Shown here piece by piece: positions 46,276 through 58,756 of a stretch of DNA of 64,000 bases (the stretch's first letter is position 1; the number at the start of each line of letters is the position of its first letter). Source of the stretch: Nyssa sinensis (lineage: Eukaryota; Streptophyta; Magnoliopsida; Cornales; Nyssaceae); the NCBI GenBank assembly GCA_008638375.1, contig CM018046.1:42617706-42681705 (forward strand). The letters run 5' to 3'. Below the pieces are notes generated by a model. It saw only the letters and a program-made list of their open reading frames with translations, did not search any database and was not told the origin of the DNA. The position numbers were made by a program, and so were the translations under genes.

Positions 46276-48601
46276 CTATTCTTCTAGCTTTTGTGTGACC
46301 GTCTTCATGGTAGGCCTTCTTGAAGGATCCTCTTGAAGGCACCAAATTGCTATCATCACCCACCTCTGAAGAGTCACGATATCACACATTCCCACATCAT
46401 CATTCTCCACAATTAAAGCTTCAAGCTTTCCTTCCATATAGCAATCAAAAACCCAATCTATTAGTATTCCTTTTTCTTCATCCCCAGACACCATTTCCAC
46501 ACTCTTTCTACAACAAATGATTTCTAGTAACATCACACCAAAACTGTAAACATCCACTTTCACTGTCACAGGCACTCTCTTGAACCATTCAGGGGCGACA
46601 TATCCTCGTGTTCCTCTTATCACCGTATGAGTTCGAGTCTGATCAAATATCAATGATTTGGCCAATCCAAAGTCAGAAATACGGGGTGTGAAGAGATTGT
46701 CCAGAAGAATGTTTTGAGGCTTTATATCGCAGTGGATGATGGCGGCATTGCACTCTTCATGCAAGTACACAAGTCCTCTGGCAATCCCCAATGCCACCCG
46801 AGTCCTTTGATTCCAATCAGGCCTCGGATATCTAAAGAGGAAATCTGCTAAACTGCCATTGTTCATGAACTCGTATACTAAAAGCCGATGAGGGCCCTCA
46901 TGACAGTAACCAAGCAGCTCAACTAGATTCTTGTGATGGGTCTTCCCAATTGCTTCCACTTCAGCTCTAAATTCCCTTTCGCCTTCTTGAGATAACCTGT
47001 CCAACTTCTTCACAGCAACTAGATTTCTTGAACCAAATTTCAAGGCGCCTTTATAAACAATGCCAAAGGAACCCCTCCCTAATTCGTCATTGAAACCGCC
47101 TGTTGCTTCATTGAGTTCTTTGAAACTAAACACGGGCAAATTTGTTTCGAGAACACTTGGAGATGAATAATGCACAGAGCTTTTTCTGTTGCGCCTTACA
47201 AGTAGTACAATTACTGAAATCACGACTAGCAAAAGAATATTAAAGAGTACAGAACATACCAGTGGTCCAAAGAGAATTTGCTTCTGTCTCTTGGTGTTGG
47301 ACACTGGTTTACGAGGAGGAGGGACAGATTTACTTATCTTGATGAGAGCCAGATGTCCACCGTATTCTAATCTGCCATTGGAAAGTGGCAATTTCTTTTT
47401 CCAACATCTTGTGCCACCCAAAATGGCAACATCACACAAACAGTCATGCAAGCAAGACTCTTCGCACTGCGTTTGATTATAAGGTCCCAAACTAGCATAA
47501 TCTCCAAATGGCCAATTCAAGCCTGGAATCTGTTCCATTTTATATAACCCCTGTGGGTCCATTGATTCGTCGTCCACTCCACATCCTAGAGTGAAATTGG
47601 GTTTGCAGCCACCGTATTCGTTGTTTGGATCCATCAGTGAATACCCAATTGGGCACAAACAACTAGGAGTTCCACTTTCTGCTTGACAGTAACTATTAAA
47701 CCCGCAGGCACCACTACCTTGTTGAGTGTGTGTGAGAGCCATACAAATGTTCTCAGGAATGTATTGAACGACTGACCACCTTTGATCTTCAATGGAACTC
47801 CTCGGATAAGCATATTTCCTAAAAACACCATCAAAATCTAGTGTTGCTCGATAATAGTAACTATTCGGAGAACCAGGCTGCCCTAAAATCTGGACAATTT
47901 CTTCATTCCCTCTCTCTATATAAAGACTGGCCGACTCACTAAAACGCAGCTGATAACCAGATTTAGAAGAATTGGCATCAAACGTTCTCGTAAAATAAGA
48001 GTCATAAGGAATTTCAGTAGGCCAAGCTACAGGATAGAGCTGAAGATTTTCATTTGAGAAATGGAGCTCAAACCTTCCCTTTGAGTAGTTGTTTTTGGTC
48101 AGCCTAGAAAACAGCATGCCACCCGAACTCAATATTTGGGTGGGTAAGATGGTGTCTGTAAGATTATTGAAACTCTCCCATACATAAGAAGATTCAGTAC
48201 CTGCAGAAAGCACGAAATTCCCTGTGTTGAGCATGGCACCATAAGAAACGCTGGTGTTGGGTTCTACTAGTGCCTTCCATATTGTTTGACCATTTGGATC
48301 ATTCAATATGATGTTATTATCTATGAGCTCAACTCTGGATCCTCTTTGCACTGGATATTCTGTGTTGGCATGCCAAACTGATGGTTTCATCGGGTATTTT
48401 GGCATACCAGATGGCAAGCAAGAAAAAGTTGGTACTGTCGCCAAGTTGGTGGAATCCAAAAGCAAATTCCTCAGAAGGCGAAATCCATGACAAGTTTTCA
48501 CCGGCGGTCAGTGATTTGTTCATGGTTACATTTTCTGCAGCCAAAATGGGCAGAAAAGGCCAAAGAGAAAGGAAGAGAAGAGGGAGGATAGCCGAAGCCA
48601 T
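46276..48601 (-). pseudogene. RLK1-like: G-type lectin S-receptor-like Ser/Thr kinase, copy 2, nearly intact
   Basis: Single-exon gene of about 774 codons, near the usual 800 for this family. Order: signal peptide (MASAILPLLFLSLWPFLPIL, residues 1-22), bulb-lectin domain (about 30-150), EGF-like segment (GACGFNSYCQ..GGC), PAN-like region (CEESCLHDCLCD), membrane segment (SVLFNILLLVVISVIVLLV) and kinase with ELGRGSFGIVYKG, AVKKL (Lys), [13 protein letters not shown] and SDFGLAK. The Cys before the catalytic Asp makes it a non-RD kinase, typical of this group and often linked to defence signalling. One extra base near 48385 (ATCAGTTTGG against ATCGTTTGG in copy 1) shifts frame after about residue 74. 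TGG to TAG removes about 13 C-terminal residues. The 48601 ATG is chosen because the 48703 ATG lies upstream of the TATA box. It could be a young pseudogene, or intact if the extra base is a sequencing error. Confidence 0.93.
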
Positions 48602-48831
48602 GACAAATGCTGATTGTAAAAGAAGGGCTACAATAAGAAGTGTTTTAGTTAGGGAGTTTATATAAACAATAAACGCTTCATGATTTAACTGTTCTAATTC
48701 CAAAGACGTAAGCTTGTGAATTCAACAATTGTATTTGGGCAGTTTTCAAGGGGTTAGGTATGACCATTAATTGGATATGACATGTCAAGTTCCCAAAACC
48801 ACGAGATAGTATTCACCCACCACGACTAAGG
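48602..48831 (-). promoter_or_regulatory. Upstream region of RLK copy 2
   Basis: TATA box GTTTATATAAAC at 48656-48667, about 55 bases before the ATG. The block aligns with 205-430 directly and 2100-2328 inverted, so it is the shared family promoter. A short deletion after the TATA box (CTCTTTAGTTACGATAATAA in the left copy) distinguishes it. Confidence 0.65.
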
Positions 48832-50166
48832 TCCTGTTTGTTTACCAATTTCAAACCTAATTTAAAATTTTTTTTTTTCAAAAACTTGTTTGGGTAAAAC
48901 AAGCAACTTTTTGAAATCCCATTCTATCTTTTTCAACTTTTTGAAACAAGCAACTTTTTAAAATTTTTTGAAAACGCATCTCTATCTTTTCCAACTTTTT
49001 AAAACCCATTCTTATCTCTCTCGAAGGACAAGCAGAGAGGGAGAGGTGGCTTCACCTTGTGCGTCACCTCCTCCTCATGATATTAATATATATTATATTT
49101 ATAAAATATATTATACATATAAAATATTATTTTATAATATGCCAAACTTATGATATATAACTTTAATTTTAAAAAATATTATATAATTTAATAATTAATA
49201 TATGTTATATTAATGAATCGAATTTGTTAAATCTTGTTATTTTTATTAAATTAATTATTAAATTTGAATAAAATTAAATTTTTTAAGAATATTAAAAATT
49301 GTGAAAATAGTAATTCAGATATAATTTGTTTCAAAATATTGTAACAAAATTTGTAATTAATTTTTAAAAAATTGTGAAAATGTATTTGGATATAATAATC
49401 TAAATTATAAAATAGTAAAAAAATTTAAAATTAATAGTTTGTCAATGGCGTATCCCACGTTTTAAAATTAAAAATTTATTTTTTAAAATCTAAACAAATA
49501 AAGGGGGGGCAGTTTTTATTTTTAAAAAATATTATAATAAAATAATAAAAAATATAAATTTCATATATTTAAAAAATAAATACTCACTTCAAGCGAATAG
49601 GACATTGATCTTAAATCCGTCAACGGTCTTATTTGTTGGGAAAGCAGTTGATCTTCCTAAATAAAGATCATGTAAGCCATGCCTTTTATTGGATGACCGT
49701 TTCCTATAAAAAAATAATAATAATAATCAAGGCTTACCAGTATATAATAATAATTTTGAAAAAATAAAAAAAATTTGAATGGACTAAGCACGCGGCAGGA
49801 TACGGCAAATATATCCGTTAGCTTGGCTTGTCAATGGATCAATGTTGGATGTTTACCTGATAGTAATTTAGATAAATTTTTTTGAAAAATATTTTAAAAA
49901 ATTTTGTAATTAATTTTTTAAAAATTATAAAAATGTATTTCGATATGATAATCTAAATTTAAAATAAAAAAAAAAATTTCAAAACACATATCCTGTAATT
50001 TGAAATTAAAAATCTTATTTTAAAAACATAACTTACTTTTTTATCTTTTTTCAAATTAATCAATCCAAACAATGGTTCAAATTCCAAGAAATTACTTAAA
50101 AACACTTCTCAAAAAAAAATTCTTAAAACTCTAACTCTCAAAAACTATCAAAAAAATTTCAAATTA
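48832..50166. mobile_element. AT-rich insertion of about 1.33 kb in the RLK copy 2 upstream region
   Basis: The left RLK promoter copy (near 428-438) is continuous where this one is interrupted after CGACTAA. The insert starts GGTCCTGTTTGTTTACC, a common start for Harbinger- or hAT-type MITEs, and TAA occurs on both sides. The right end has no clear complement, so the class is unproved and the inner part may hold more than one element. Confidence 0.45.
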
Positions 50167-50267
50167 AGTCTTCGGCATTGATATCTACTTGAATGGTTGA
50201 CTATAAGCCATTCAATTTCAGTCAAGGTCCTATACCATTTAAACAGTGATTATAATTATATGCAGAA

Positions 50268-50304
50268 TTCTAAAAAATTTCTGAAACAGGATAAAAATTT
50301 AGAA
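50268..50304. repeat. 37-bp micro-inversion relative to the other two copies
   Basis: The sequence here is the reverse complement of 518-554, flanked by TTCTAAA / TTTAGAA inverted repeats. Block A (28848 onward) has the uninverted form with a short deletion. The surrounding sequence is collinear in all three. Confidence 0.8.
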
Positions 50305-51280
50305 ATTATAAAAATTATTAATTTCACATGCCCTTTTTATCCTCTATTCCAAATAATAATAATAATCAATCACTTTCAGGATATTGACCAAAAATCCTTA
50401 AATAGCGGTAGAATTCTGCTAATGCTAGTTTAATTATGTTAATTGAAAAACAGCCTTATCCATAAACCCACTTGGTTTTATTTTTGGGTTTGTGTGTTTG
50501 AGTGTGAAATGTTTGAACAGTTTTTTCATAGGTTAGAAATGTAGAATTAGTAAACTCATAGAATAGTATTGAGTTTGAGTAGTAAACTCATTTGAAAGAA
50601 TGACAGCAACTTCTAAAATGTGAAACCCCAACCTTAATGGGAATTGAACTCATTCTAGAATTATTGATTTTGCTAACCATGCTTGTTAATTATTCAATTC
50701 AAATTTAGTAGAAAAGTAAGAAAAATCTATTTTAAAGGTACAATCATAAAAATTGCTACCATCACTTTTAAATAAAATAAACTAAAGCCCCAACCTATAC
50801 CATGAACTTTTGTTACTTATTTTCAGAACCAAATTGTTTTTAAAAGTATTTTTAAAAAGACATTTTCAAACTAAAAAATGTATCCAAACTCCAAAAGTAT
50901 CTCTTTAAAAAAAGTCTCTAAAAGTATCTTTTGAAAAGATATATTTTTACTTAAAATGTAGAGTCCAAATTAATAAGAATTCTGTGACACTTGAAACATA
51001 TCCAACATAGAAGTGTCTTTTGAAAAGATTACTCTTTCCCGAACAACATAAATTTAAAAAATAAGAAAAAAATTATTAAAAGATAACGTGGGTTCGGTCA
51101 AAAACTCGATGTTAGCCGGGGCAACATACAATGATCCTATACAACGTTGGGCCAGGTGAACCACATTGAGAAAAGAAAATATATATTACAAGAAAGATTT
51201 TATTAGTGATCAGTGGACAAATTGAGAAAGGTTATATTGGGGTGAAAGTGAAAGTATTTATGTTTTTTTGTGGCTTAGTG

Positions 51281-52184
51281 TAGCCCTGTAAACGGGCCGG
51301 GTCTGATACTGCCCGATTTAGACCTGTACCCGTTTATATAAGATTCGGATTTATTAACAAGACCCGATCTGAATCTGTTAAAAACTAATTAAATAAGTCG
51401 GGTATAGATTCGTTGGATAATACTCGCAAAAAACCCGACCCGCTAAATCATTAACAAGCACACACACACTCTCACCTCTTAACAAAGTTACTATATATAT
51501 ACATACATACATAAAAGTTAGAGAGAGAGTCTCAGTAAAGTTGTCGTCTTCAACATTCTAGTATCATCTTGTGCTATGAAAATATTTTAGAAATCACTTT
51601 ATGAAATTGTTTCATGAATCTAGCTATCAATGCCCAATTTCATTGAATGAACATTCCATTAAAAATTATTATAAGCATTCTTTTGTCTTGGATGAGTAAT
51701 CTTTATTTCATTTTATGACATTTTCATTCGATGTCATTTTTATTCAATTTCTTATTATATTTAGGAGTAAGAAAACATTTTGTAGACCTAAATTCTTGAT
51801 AAAAATTAAAAGATTTTTAGATGACAATTATTATCATTTTACCATTCATCATGTGTTCGATCGTAAGAACGAAATATATAAATAATAGTGGTTATCACAT
51901 GAAATAGTTTCAATCAACAATGACATAATCGGCACTAGTAAAATCTTTTATTTGTAAAGCCAAGTTGGACTACTCCAAATAAAAAATTTTAGCTCTTCTT
52001 TTTTTTTTTCTTTTTTGCAAACGGGTCGAGTTTTGCAATCGAAGACCCGGATCCGGATCTGGATCTTGTTGAGGTGGGTCTTAGTGGATCCGGATCCAAG
52101 TTTAGACCCGTTTAAATTTGAAGGGTTTGGGTCCGAATCTAGATCTTAAAAGATTTATCCAAATCCGACTTGTTGACAAGCCTA
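51281..52184. mobile_element. hAT-like non-autonomous element, duplicate of 29849-30777
   Basis: Flanks GCTTAGTG (51273-51280) and GTCTAGTG (52185-52192) are the same 8-bp duplication with one transition and one ordering difference from mutation. Ends match the copy in block A. It was therefore present before the block was duplicated. Confidence 0.75.
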
Positions 52185-52341
52185 GTCTAGTGAGCCACCT
52201 TGAGAAAGTGTTTTGGCAAGTTGAGAAACTTCCTTAGGAAAGGTTTCGGGTTTGATATCTTAGGTCCAGCTAATTGATCCATAGTCACTTCAAGTCCATT
52301 TGAGTTTGTAATCATCATGATTTGGGCTAAAATTGATGCAG

Positions 52342-52472
52342 TTTGGGTTGGATGAAAGCCCAACCAAAAGATTGAAAACAAAGCCACACCAATTGGCACC
52401 TCAACCCAAGGCTGCAGACATGAAGGCACTGTGGTCCAAATTAGTTGCATTAGGATGGGATGGGTTACTCAG
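52342..52472 (+). other. Exon-like fragment, duplicate of 30935-31065
   Basis: The frame is kept and the peptide is the same over nearly its whole length, but the donor-like site reads CAG/GCTAGC in place of CAG/GTGAGC. The acceptor-like TTGATGCAG is retained. Confidence 0.3.
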
Positions 52473-54075
52473 GCTAGCATGGAAGAATTACCATCTAAAC
52501 CTATCCCTTTTTTTAATCTCTTCATTTTATTAGTATAAGAACTTCATTGACAAAATAGTATGGACACCTAATATACTTTAATTAGGTAATTCTCTTATAA
52601 TTAATAAATACGAGAGATAAAATTATTTATTAATTATTAAATTTGTTTATATTTTCATTGATCAAAAGATGTTCTTTACTTGTATATAACTTTCGGTATA
52701 AAAAATACCTTATAGGTGATTTTTTTTTACTGTATATAATTTTTCTTAAAAAAAATATAATCTTAAATTTAAAGAGTAAAAAAAACTCCTAATATCCTTT
52801 TAAATTAAAGAAGTTGTATTTTTTTTCCTTTACTCATGTCATAATTTTCCTTGTTATCTGAATTTTATTTTATTTTATTGAAATTTCGTGGGTTTTTTTT
52901 ATATATGTAAATATAAAAATTAGCTAATTATATATCATGAGCGTTAATAATTAAGTATTGAAAAATGATCCTTAAAAATTGGTCATTAAAATATTAATTG
53001 TTAAAATATTTTAAATTAAAAATCAAATTCAAGAAAAAGTGACTACATTAAATAGTGAGTAGCCTTGGAATTAATCTTTAAAAGTAATTAATTAAAATAA
53101 AAACAAGATTTTTTTAATCTAAAATGGTGCCAAAATGCTCTTAATCTTGGGCTGTTTTAAGCTTGATCTCGGTCCAAACTCCAGAGTGGCTTAATCTTGG
53201 ATTAACACTGACTCTTGGGCTGATCTGGTTGACAAAAAAAATATTACATGTAAAATTTTAAAATTATAAGACTTTATTTGAAACTGATATAAAATTAAGA
53301 GACTGAACTATTACAAGTGATAATTGAGGATCTTATTTGAAATCAGAATAAAATCTCAGGGTACTAAAGTATTATTAACCCTATAAGCTATGTACGAGTC
53401 TTAACTTATAAAGGACTGTTAATAAAAGAGTCAACACGTATATATAATAAATTATATTAATATCTTATGTGACAACATATAATTAAGGTGCCATCAAATT
53501 CAATGTATCTTCGATCACAATTAATTAATTTGAGTTAATCCAGTCTACTATCTTCCGATCAAGCATTCTAATGAATCACATTTTTCACAAACATAAATTA
53601 TAATAAGATATGCTAACACACTCAAATAAATCATATAACAAAATTATCCCATATCTCTGCCAAACAAAGTCCAACAATTATTGTGATTCTAATATTTATA
53701 AATTATATATATCATAAATAGTGAAATCACAACAACCATAAGATAATGTGATGATCACGTGCAATGGTGGATTCACAACATGTCTAAGGTAGGGGCATAT
53801 CCCCCCTTATTTTGAAAATTAGAATTGTTTTTATCCATATTTTTACATAATTTTTTTTTAAAAAAATTACAAATTGTTTCTTCAAAATTCTTCATATTTC
53901 AATAACAAATCCTCTTAAATTTTCAATTTTATATTTTTGTCCCCTCTCAACTTCATGGTCCAAGTCCCCTCTGGTAACATGAAATAATTTTTTTATAATT
54001 ATTTATTTTGCATTTATGTCTGAAGGATGACAATATTATATAACTTTTTGAATAAATCTGAACACATATACATAC

Positions 54076-54112
<37 letters not shown>

Positions 54113-55411
54113 AAAGAGGTAGCTTTCTTAGTTACTATTACATTCTCCAAAACAAACAGGCAGGTGTGAAAACATGAAAAGAACAGTAGTGAAAACACCA
54201 AACAAGCGGGTCAGCAAATAAACATAAGACAACCTGGGACTATTGACTATGACAAAGATATATAAAGGACCTGATGCATTTAACCCACATACTCAGAATC
54301 AGTTTGTTTGTGTAAAGGCAATATATATTTGAATGTTAGGAGCAGTCTTCCACTTCTATTTCTTCCCCTTTGAAAAATTGGTTGAAAAGTCAGCTCTATA
54401 TGTGTTCAGAAAAGTCAAAAAGTCAAAATTTCAAAGTCTTATGGATAAGAGCTGTGTTCAAACATCAAATAGACCGCACCGTCTTTTACTAGCCACTCGT
54501 GTGACCCAGTTTATGAGCTGTCTCTTGCTTCCATTGTACATGAGCTATATTTATGATGTGCCTATTGAAGGTCCATCTTATGAAAACAAATCTAAGTGAA
54601 AATCCGATATATGACTTATATTTTAAAATATAAAATTATCGTAATATTATTTATATCATAAGTTTGAAATTAATATGTATAATTATAAAAAAAAAAAACT
54701 CTATACTATCATACCTTAAGATTTTTTTTTTCCCATCTCATAAAGGTGGACTTTACCAGAAATATTTTGATAATGTTTTAGATTGGAATTACGTCAGATT
54801 CATTTAATATTAAGTTTTTTTTTATCTTAAATATTATCTTTTAACATGATTTTGTTGGTCCTACCTATTTTATAAATATAAGTACAATTTATTTTTACAA
54901 AATATTTAAAAATCAAATCATTTATATTCTATTAAATTCTTTTACGAGTTTTCTCAAACAATATATAATTGCGGATAAGTAGTTGAAATTATAAAAATAG
55001 TAATTTAAAATAAGTGCTTTGTTTTTGGAGCAGATTAATTAAAAGATTAAGAAGATGTTTGACCGGCCATTTTTAGGCTCACAAACAGAGTTCGGGATGA
55101 AAAATGTGGTTCGAGTTTGATGAGGCTTCACGGGCTGATATCAAGAAAAAATCAGGTAAACCTTCGTTTTGTAATCACAAGTGTAAGCGTCATATGGAGG
55201 TTCCGCACATAAAACTTAAATCTTTACCTCTTCTTGTTCGATTTTATTAGAAAAATACTTATCCCTATGCGAGGAGCACGCTGAATCGTTTTAGCGTAAT
55301 ACCGATCATGTCCAAGGGGCTATTTACTTATAAGCCCCTCCATAAATTGTGTAATCTTGACTATGTCCCCGACACTAATTTACTTCTCTCCCTGAATAAT
55401 TTAAAAAAAAT

Positions 55412-55650
55412 CACTACAAGAAAAGCCACTATTAGCGACACACGCGTGCGTCGCTAATAGTGGTATTGTGCGTCGCTAAAGAGATTTTGCGACGCACAAC
55501 GTGCATTGCTAAAAACGTCACAAATAATGGCGTCGCTAATACTATTAGCGACCCACACACCACTGTGCGTTGCTAATTAGTCACTTTTAGCAACGTATAG
55601 TGTGTGCGTCGCTAATAGTTGTTTTTAGCGACGCACACGGAGCGTCGCTA
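55412..55650. repeat. CACTA terminal and sub-terminal repeat region
   Basis: The words GCGTCGCTAA and its complement TTAGCGACGC occur repeatedly in both orientations (for example 55447-55456, 55475-55484, 55531-55540, 55606-55615 and 55626-55636). These are the sort of motif bound by the element's own DNA-binding protein in En/Spm-type transposons. A T-run follows at 55660. Confidence 0.8.
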
Positions 55651-56120
55651 AAAGTTTTTTTTTTTTTTGTTGAAACCATCTTTGCTTTGTTTTATTTGTT
55701 ATTTTATTCCTGTTGAAACCTGTATCAATCATCCATCCTGATATACAATAAAATCCAAGCATTCTGAAATGAATATATTAAAAAAGAAAAAAAATATATT
55801 CATATATATATATATATATTAAACTAATTATGTACATTTGTAAAAGTACAATTTAACAATAAATAGAAGAATTAAAAATTGTCCCAAAAAATGTAACTAT
55901 AGATGTCCATGAAAAGAAAAAAAAAACAAATAAAAATAACAAGTTCCGATGCAAGACATAAAGACGGCGCGCGGCAATAATCCCGATCAATCTGAAATAA
56001 AGATCAAATGATATATATTAGAACAATTATTAAATATACATGAACATAGAATGTGAATAGTTTTTTTTTTTTTGCATGCATAAATAGTAAAAATGGCATA
56101 AAGTAGCATAAGTTTATTTC

Positions 56121-58640
56121 ATCATTTGTGAGGTGTGTGATGGGTTTTGGTGTAGTTAGGCCGATATCTGGCATTTTGGTCTGTCAAAACTCTAAAATGG
56201 GCCTTTTTGGAGCTGAAACTTGCATAAGTTTCAAACTGGGCATCTGAACTGAGTGTCGTAAGTTCGTGCAAGCTTATTGTATCATTTGTGAGGTGAGTGA
56301 TGGGGTTTCGGTGTAGTTAGGTCGATATCCGACATTTTGGTCTAGTCAAAACCCCAAAATGAGCCTTTTTGAAGCTGAAATTTACATAAGTTTCAAACCG
56401 GGCATCCGAACCGAGTGTCGTAAGTTTGTGCAAGTTTATTTTATCATTTTTGAGGTGTGTGATGGGGTTTTGGTGTACTTAGGCCAATATCCAGCATTTT
56501 GGTCTGTCAAAATCCCCAAAATGGGCCTTTTTGGAGCTAAAACTTGCATAAGTTTCAAACCAGGCATCCGAACCGAGTGCCGTAAGTTCGTGAAAGTTTA
56601 TTTTATCATTTTTGAGGTGTGTGATGGGGTTTCAGTGTAGTTAGGCCGATATCTGACATTTTGGTCTGTCAAAACTCCAAAATAGGCCTTTTTGGAGCTG
56701 AAACTTGCATAAGTTTCAAACCGAGCATCCGAACCGAGTGCCGTAAGTTCGTGCAAATTTATTTTATCATTTTTGAGATATGTGATGGGGTTTCGGTGTA
56801 TTTAGGCTGATATTCGGCATCTTGGTCTATTAAAACCCCAAAATGGGCCTTTTTGGAGCTGAAACTTGCATAAGTTTAAACCGGGCATCCGAACCGAGTG
56901 TCGTAAGTTCATGCAAGTTTATTTTATCATTTGTGAGGTGTGTGATGGGGTTTCGGTGTAGTTAGGCCGATATCCGGCATTTTGGTCTGTCAAAACTCCA
57001 AAATGAGCCTTTTTGGAGTTGAAACTTACATAAGTTTCAAACCGGGCATCCGAACCGAGTGTCGTAAGTTTGTGCAAGTTTATTTTATCATTTTTGAGGT
57101 GTGTGATGGGTTTTGGTGTAGTTAGGCAGATATCCGGCATTTTGGTCTGTCAAAACCCCAAAATGGGCCTTTTTAGAGCTGAAACTTGCATAAGTTTCAA
57201 ACCAGGCATCCGAACGGAGAGCCATAAGTTCGTGAAAGTTTATTTTATCATTTTTGAGGTGTGTGATGAGGTTTTAGTGTAGTTAGGCCGATATCTGACA
57301 TTTTTGGTCTGTCAAAACCCCAAAATAGGCCTTTTTGGAGCTGAAACTTGCATAAGTTTCAAACCAGGCATCCGAACCGAGTGTCGTAAGTTCGTGAAAA
57401 TTTATTTTATCATTTTTGAGGTGTGTGATGGGGTTTTGGTGTAGGTAGGCCGATATCCGATATTTTGGTCTATTAAAACCCCAAAATGGGCCTTTTTGGA
57501 AGCTGAAACTTGCATAAGTTTCAAACCGGGCATCCGAACCGAGTGTCGTAAGTTCGTGCAAGTTTATTTTATCATTTGTGAGATGTGTGATGGTGTTTTG
57601 GTGTAGTTAGGCCGATATCCGACATTTTGGTCTGTCAAAACTCCAAAATGGGCCTTTTTGGAGCTGAAACTTGCATAAGTTTCAAACCGTGCATCCGAAC
57701 CGAAGTGCCATAAGTTCGTAGTAAGTTTATTTTATCATTTTTGAGGTGTGTAATGGGGTTTCGGTGTAAGTTTGGCCGATATCCAGTATTTTGGTCTGTC
57801 AAAACCCCAAAATGGGCCTTTTTGGAGCTGAAACTTGCATAAGTTTCAAACCGAGCATCCGAACCGAGTGCCGTAAGTTCGTAAAAATTTATTTTATCAT
57901 TTTTGAGGTGTGTGATGGGTTTTCGGTGTAGTTAGGCTGATATCCAGCATTTTGGTCTATCAAAACCCCAAAATGGGCCTTTTTGGAGCTGAAACTTGCA
58001 TAAGTTTCAAACCGGGCATCCGAACCAAGTGTCGTAAGTTCGTGCAAGTTTATTTTATCATTTTTGAGGTGTGTGATGGGGTTTCGATGTAGTTGGGCCG
58101 ATATCCAGTATTTTGGTTTGTCAAAACCCCAAAATGGGCCTTTTTAGAGCTGAAACTTGCATAAGTTTCAAACCGAGTATCCGAACCGAGTGCCGTAAGT
58201 TTGTGCAAGTTTATTTTATCATTTTTGAGGTGTGTGATGGGGTTTCGATGTAGTTAGACTGATATCCGGTATTTTGGTTTGTCAAAACCCTAAAATGGGC
58301 CTTTTTGGAGCTGAAACTTGTATAAGTTTCAAACCGGGCATCCGAACCGAGTGCCGTAAGTTCGTGCAAGTTTATTTTATCATTTGTGAGGTGTGTGATG
58401 TGGTTTTGGTGTATTTAGGCTGATATCCCGGGTTTTGGTATGTCAAATCCCCAAAATGGGTCATTTTGAAGTTGAAAGTTGCATAAGTTTCTAACCGGGC
58501 ATCCGAACTGAGTGCCGTAAGTTCGTGCAAGTTTATTCTATCATTTGTGAGGTGTGTGATGGGGTTTCGGTGTAGTTAGGCCGATATCCGACATTTTGGT
58601 TTGTCAAATCCCCAAATTAAATAAGTTCGTGCAAGTTTAT
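56121..58640 (+). repeat. Tandem array of about fifteen 161-bp units inside the CACTA element
   Basis: Units begin near ATCATTTGTGAGGTGTGTGATGG at 56121, 56281, 56443, 56605, 56766, 56926, 57087, 57247, 57409, 57571, 57734, 57896, 58057, 58218, 58379 and 58540 (spacing 160-163). Each has a GGGCCTTTTTGGAGCTGAAAC-like centre and a CATCCGAACCGAGTG-like tail. A partial unit decays into 58680. Units of 162 bp keep a reading frame, which explains short chimeric ORFs here; I see no real gene. Confidence 0.95.
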
Positions 58641-58756
58641 TTTCATATGTGAAATGTGATGCGGTTTGTAGGCCGTTAGGCCGAATTTTTTTTTTTTTTT
58701 ACGTAACATTTTCTATAAATAATAAAGGTACCAAAGTAAGTAATTTTAAAAACTTA

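Larger units (their letters stand above)
50305..55411. repeat. Segmental duplication block A' (direct copy of 28846-36330)
   Basis: Collinear with block A with many single-base differences. It lacks 31443-31896, 32290-32820 and the hAT-like element at 33033-34394. It gained a (CATA)n(TA)n expansion at 54063-54112. It ends where the CACTA element inserted after AATAATTTAAAAAAAAT. No gene is seen apart from the fragments listed separately. Confidence 0.88.

Noticed and set aside
57283..57561. Minus-strand ORF with repeated ELTTLGSDARFETY-like segments
   Set aside because: It is a by-product of 162-bp tandem units that keep frame. It has no promoter, and the repeat itself is non-coding in the other frames.
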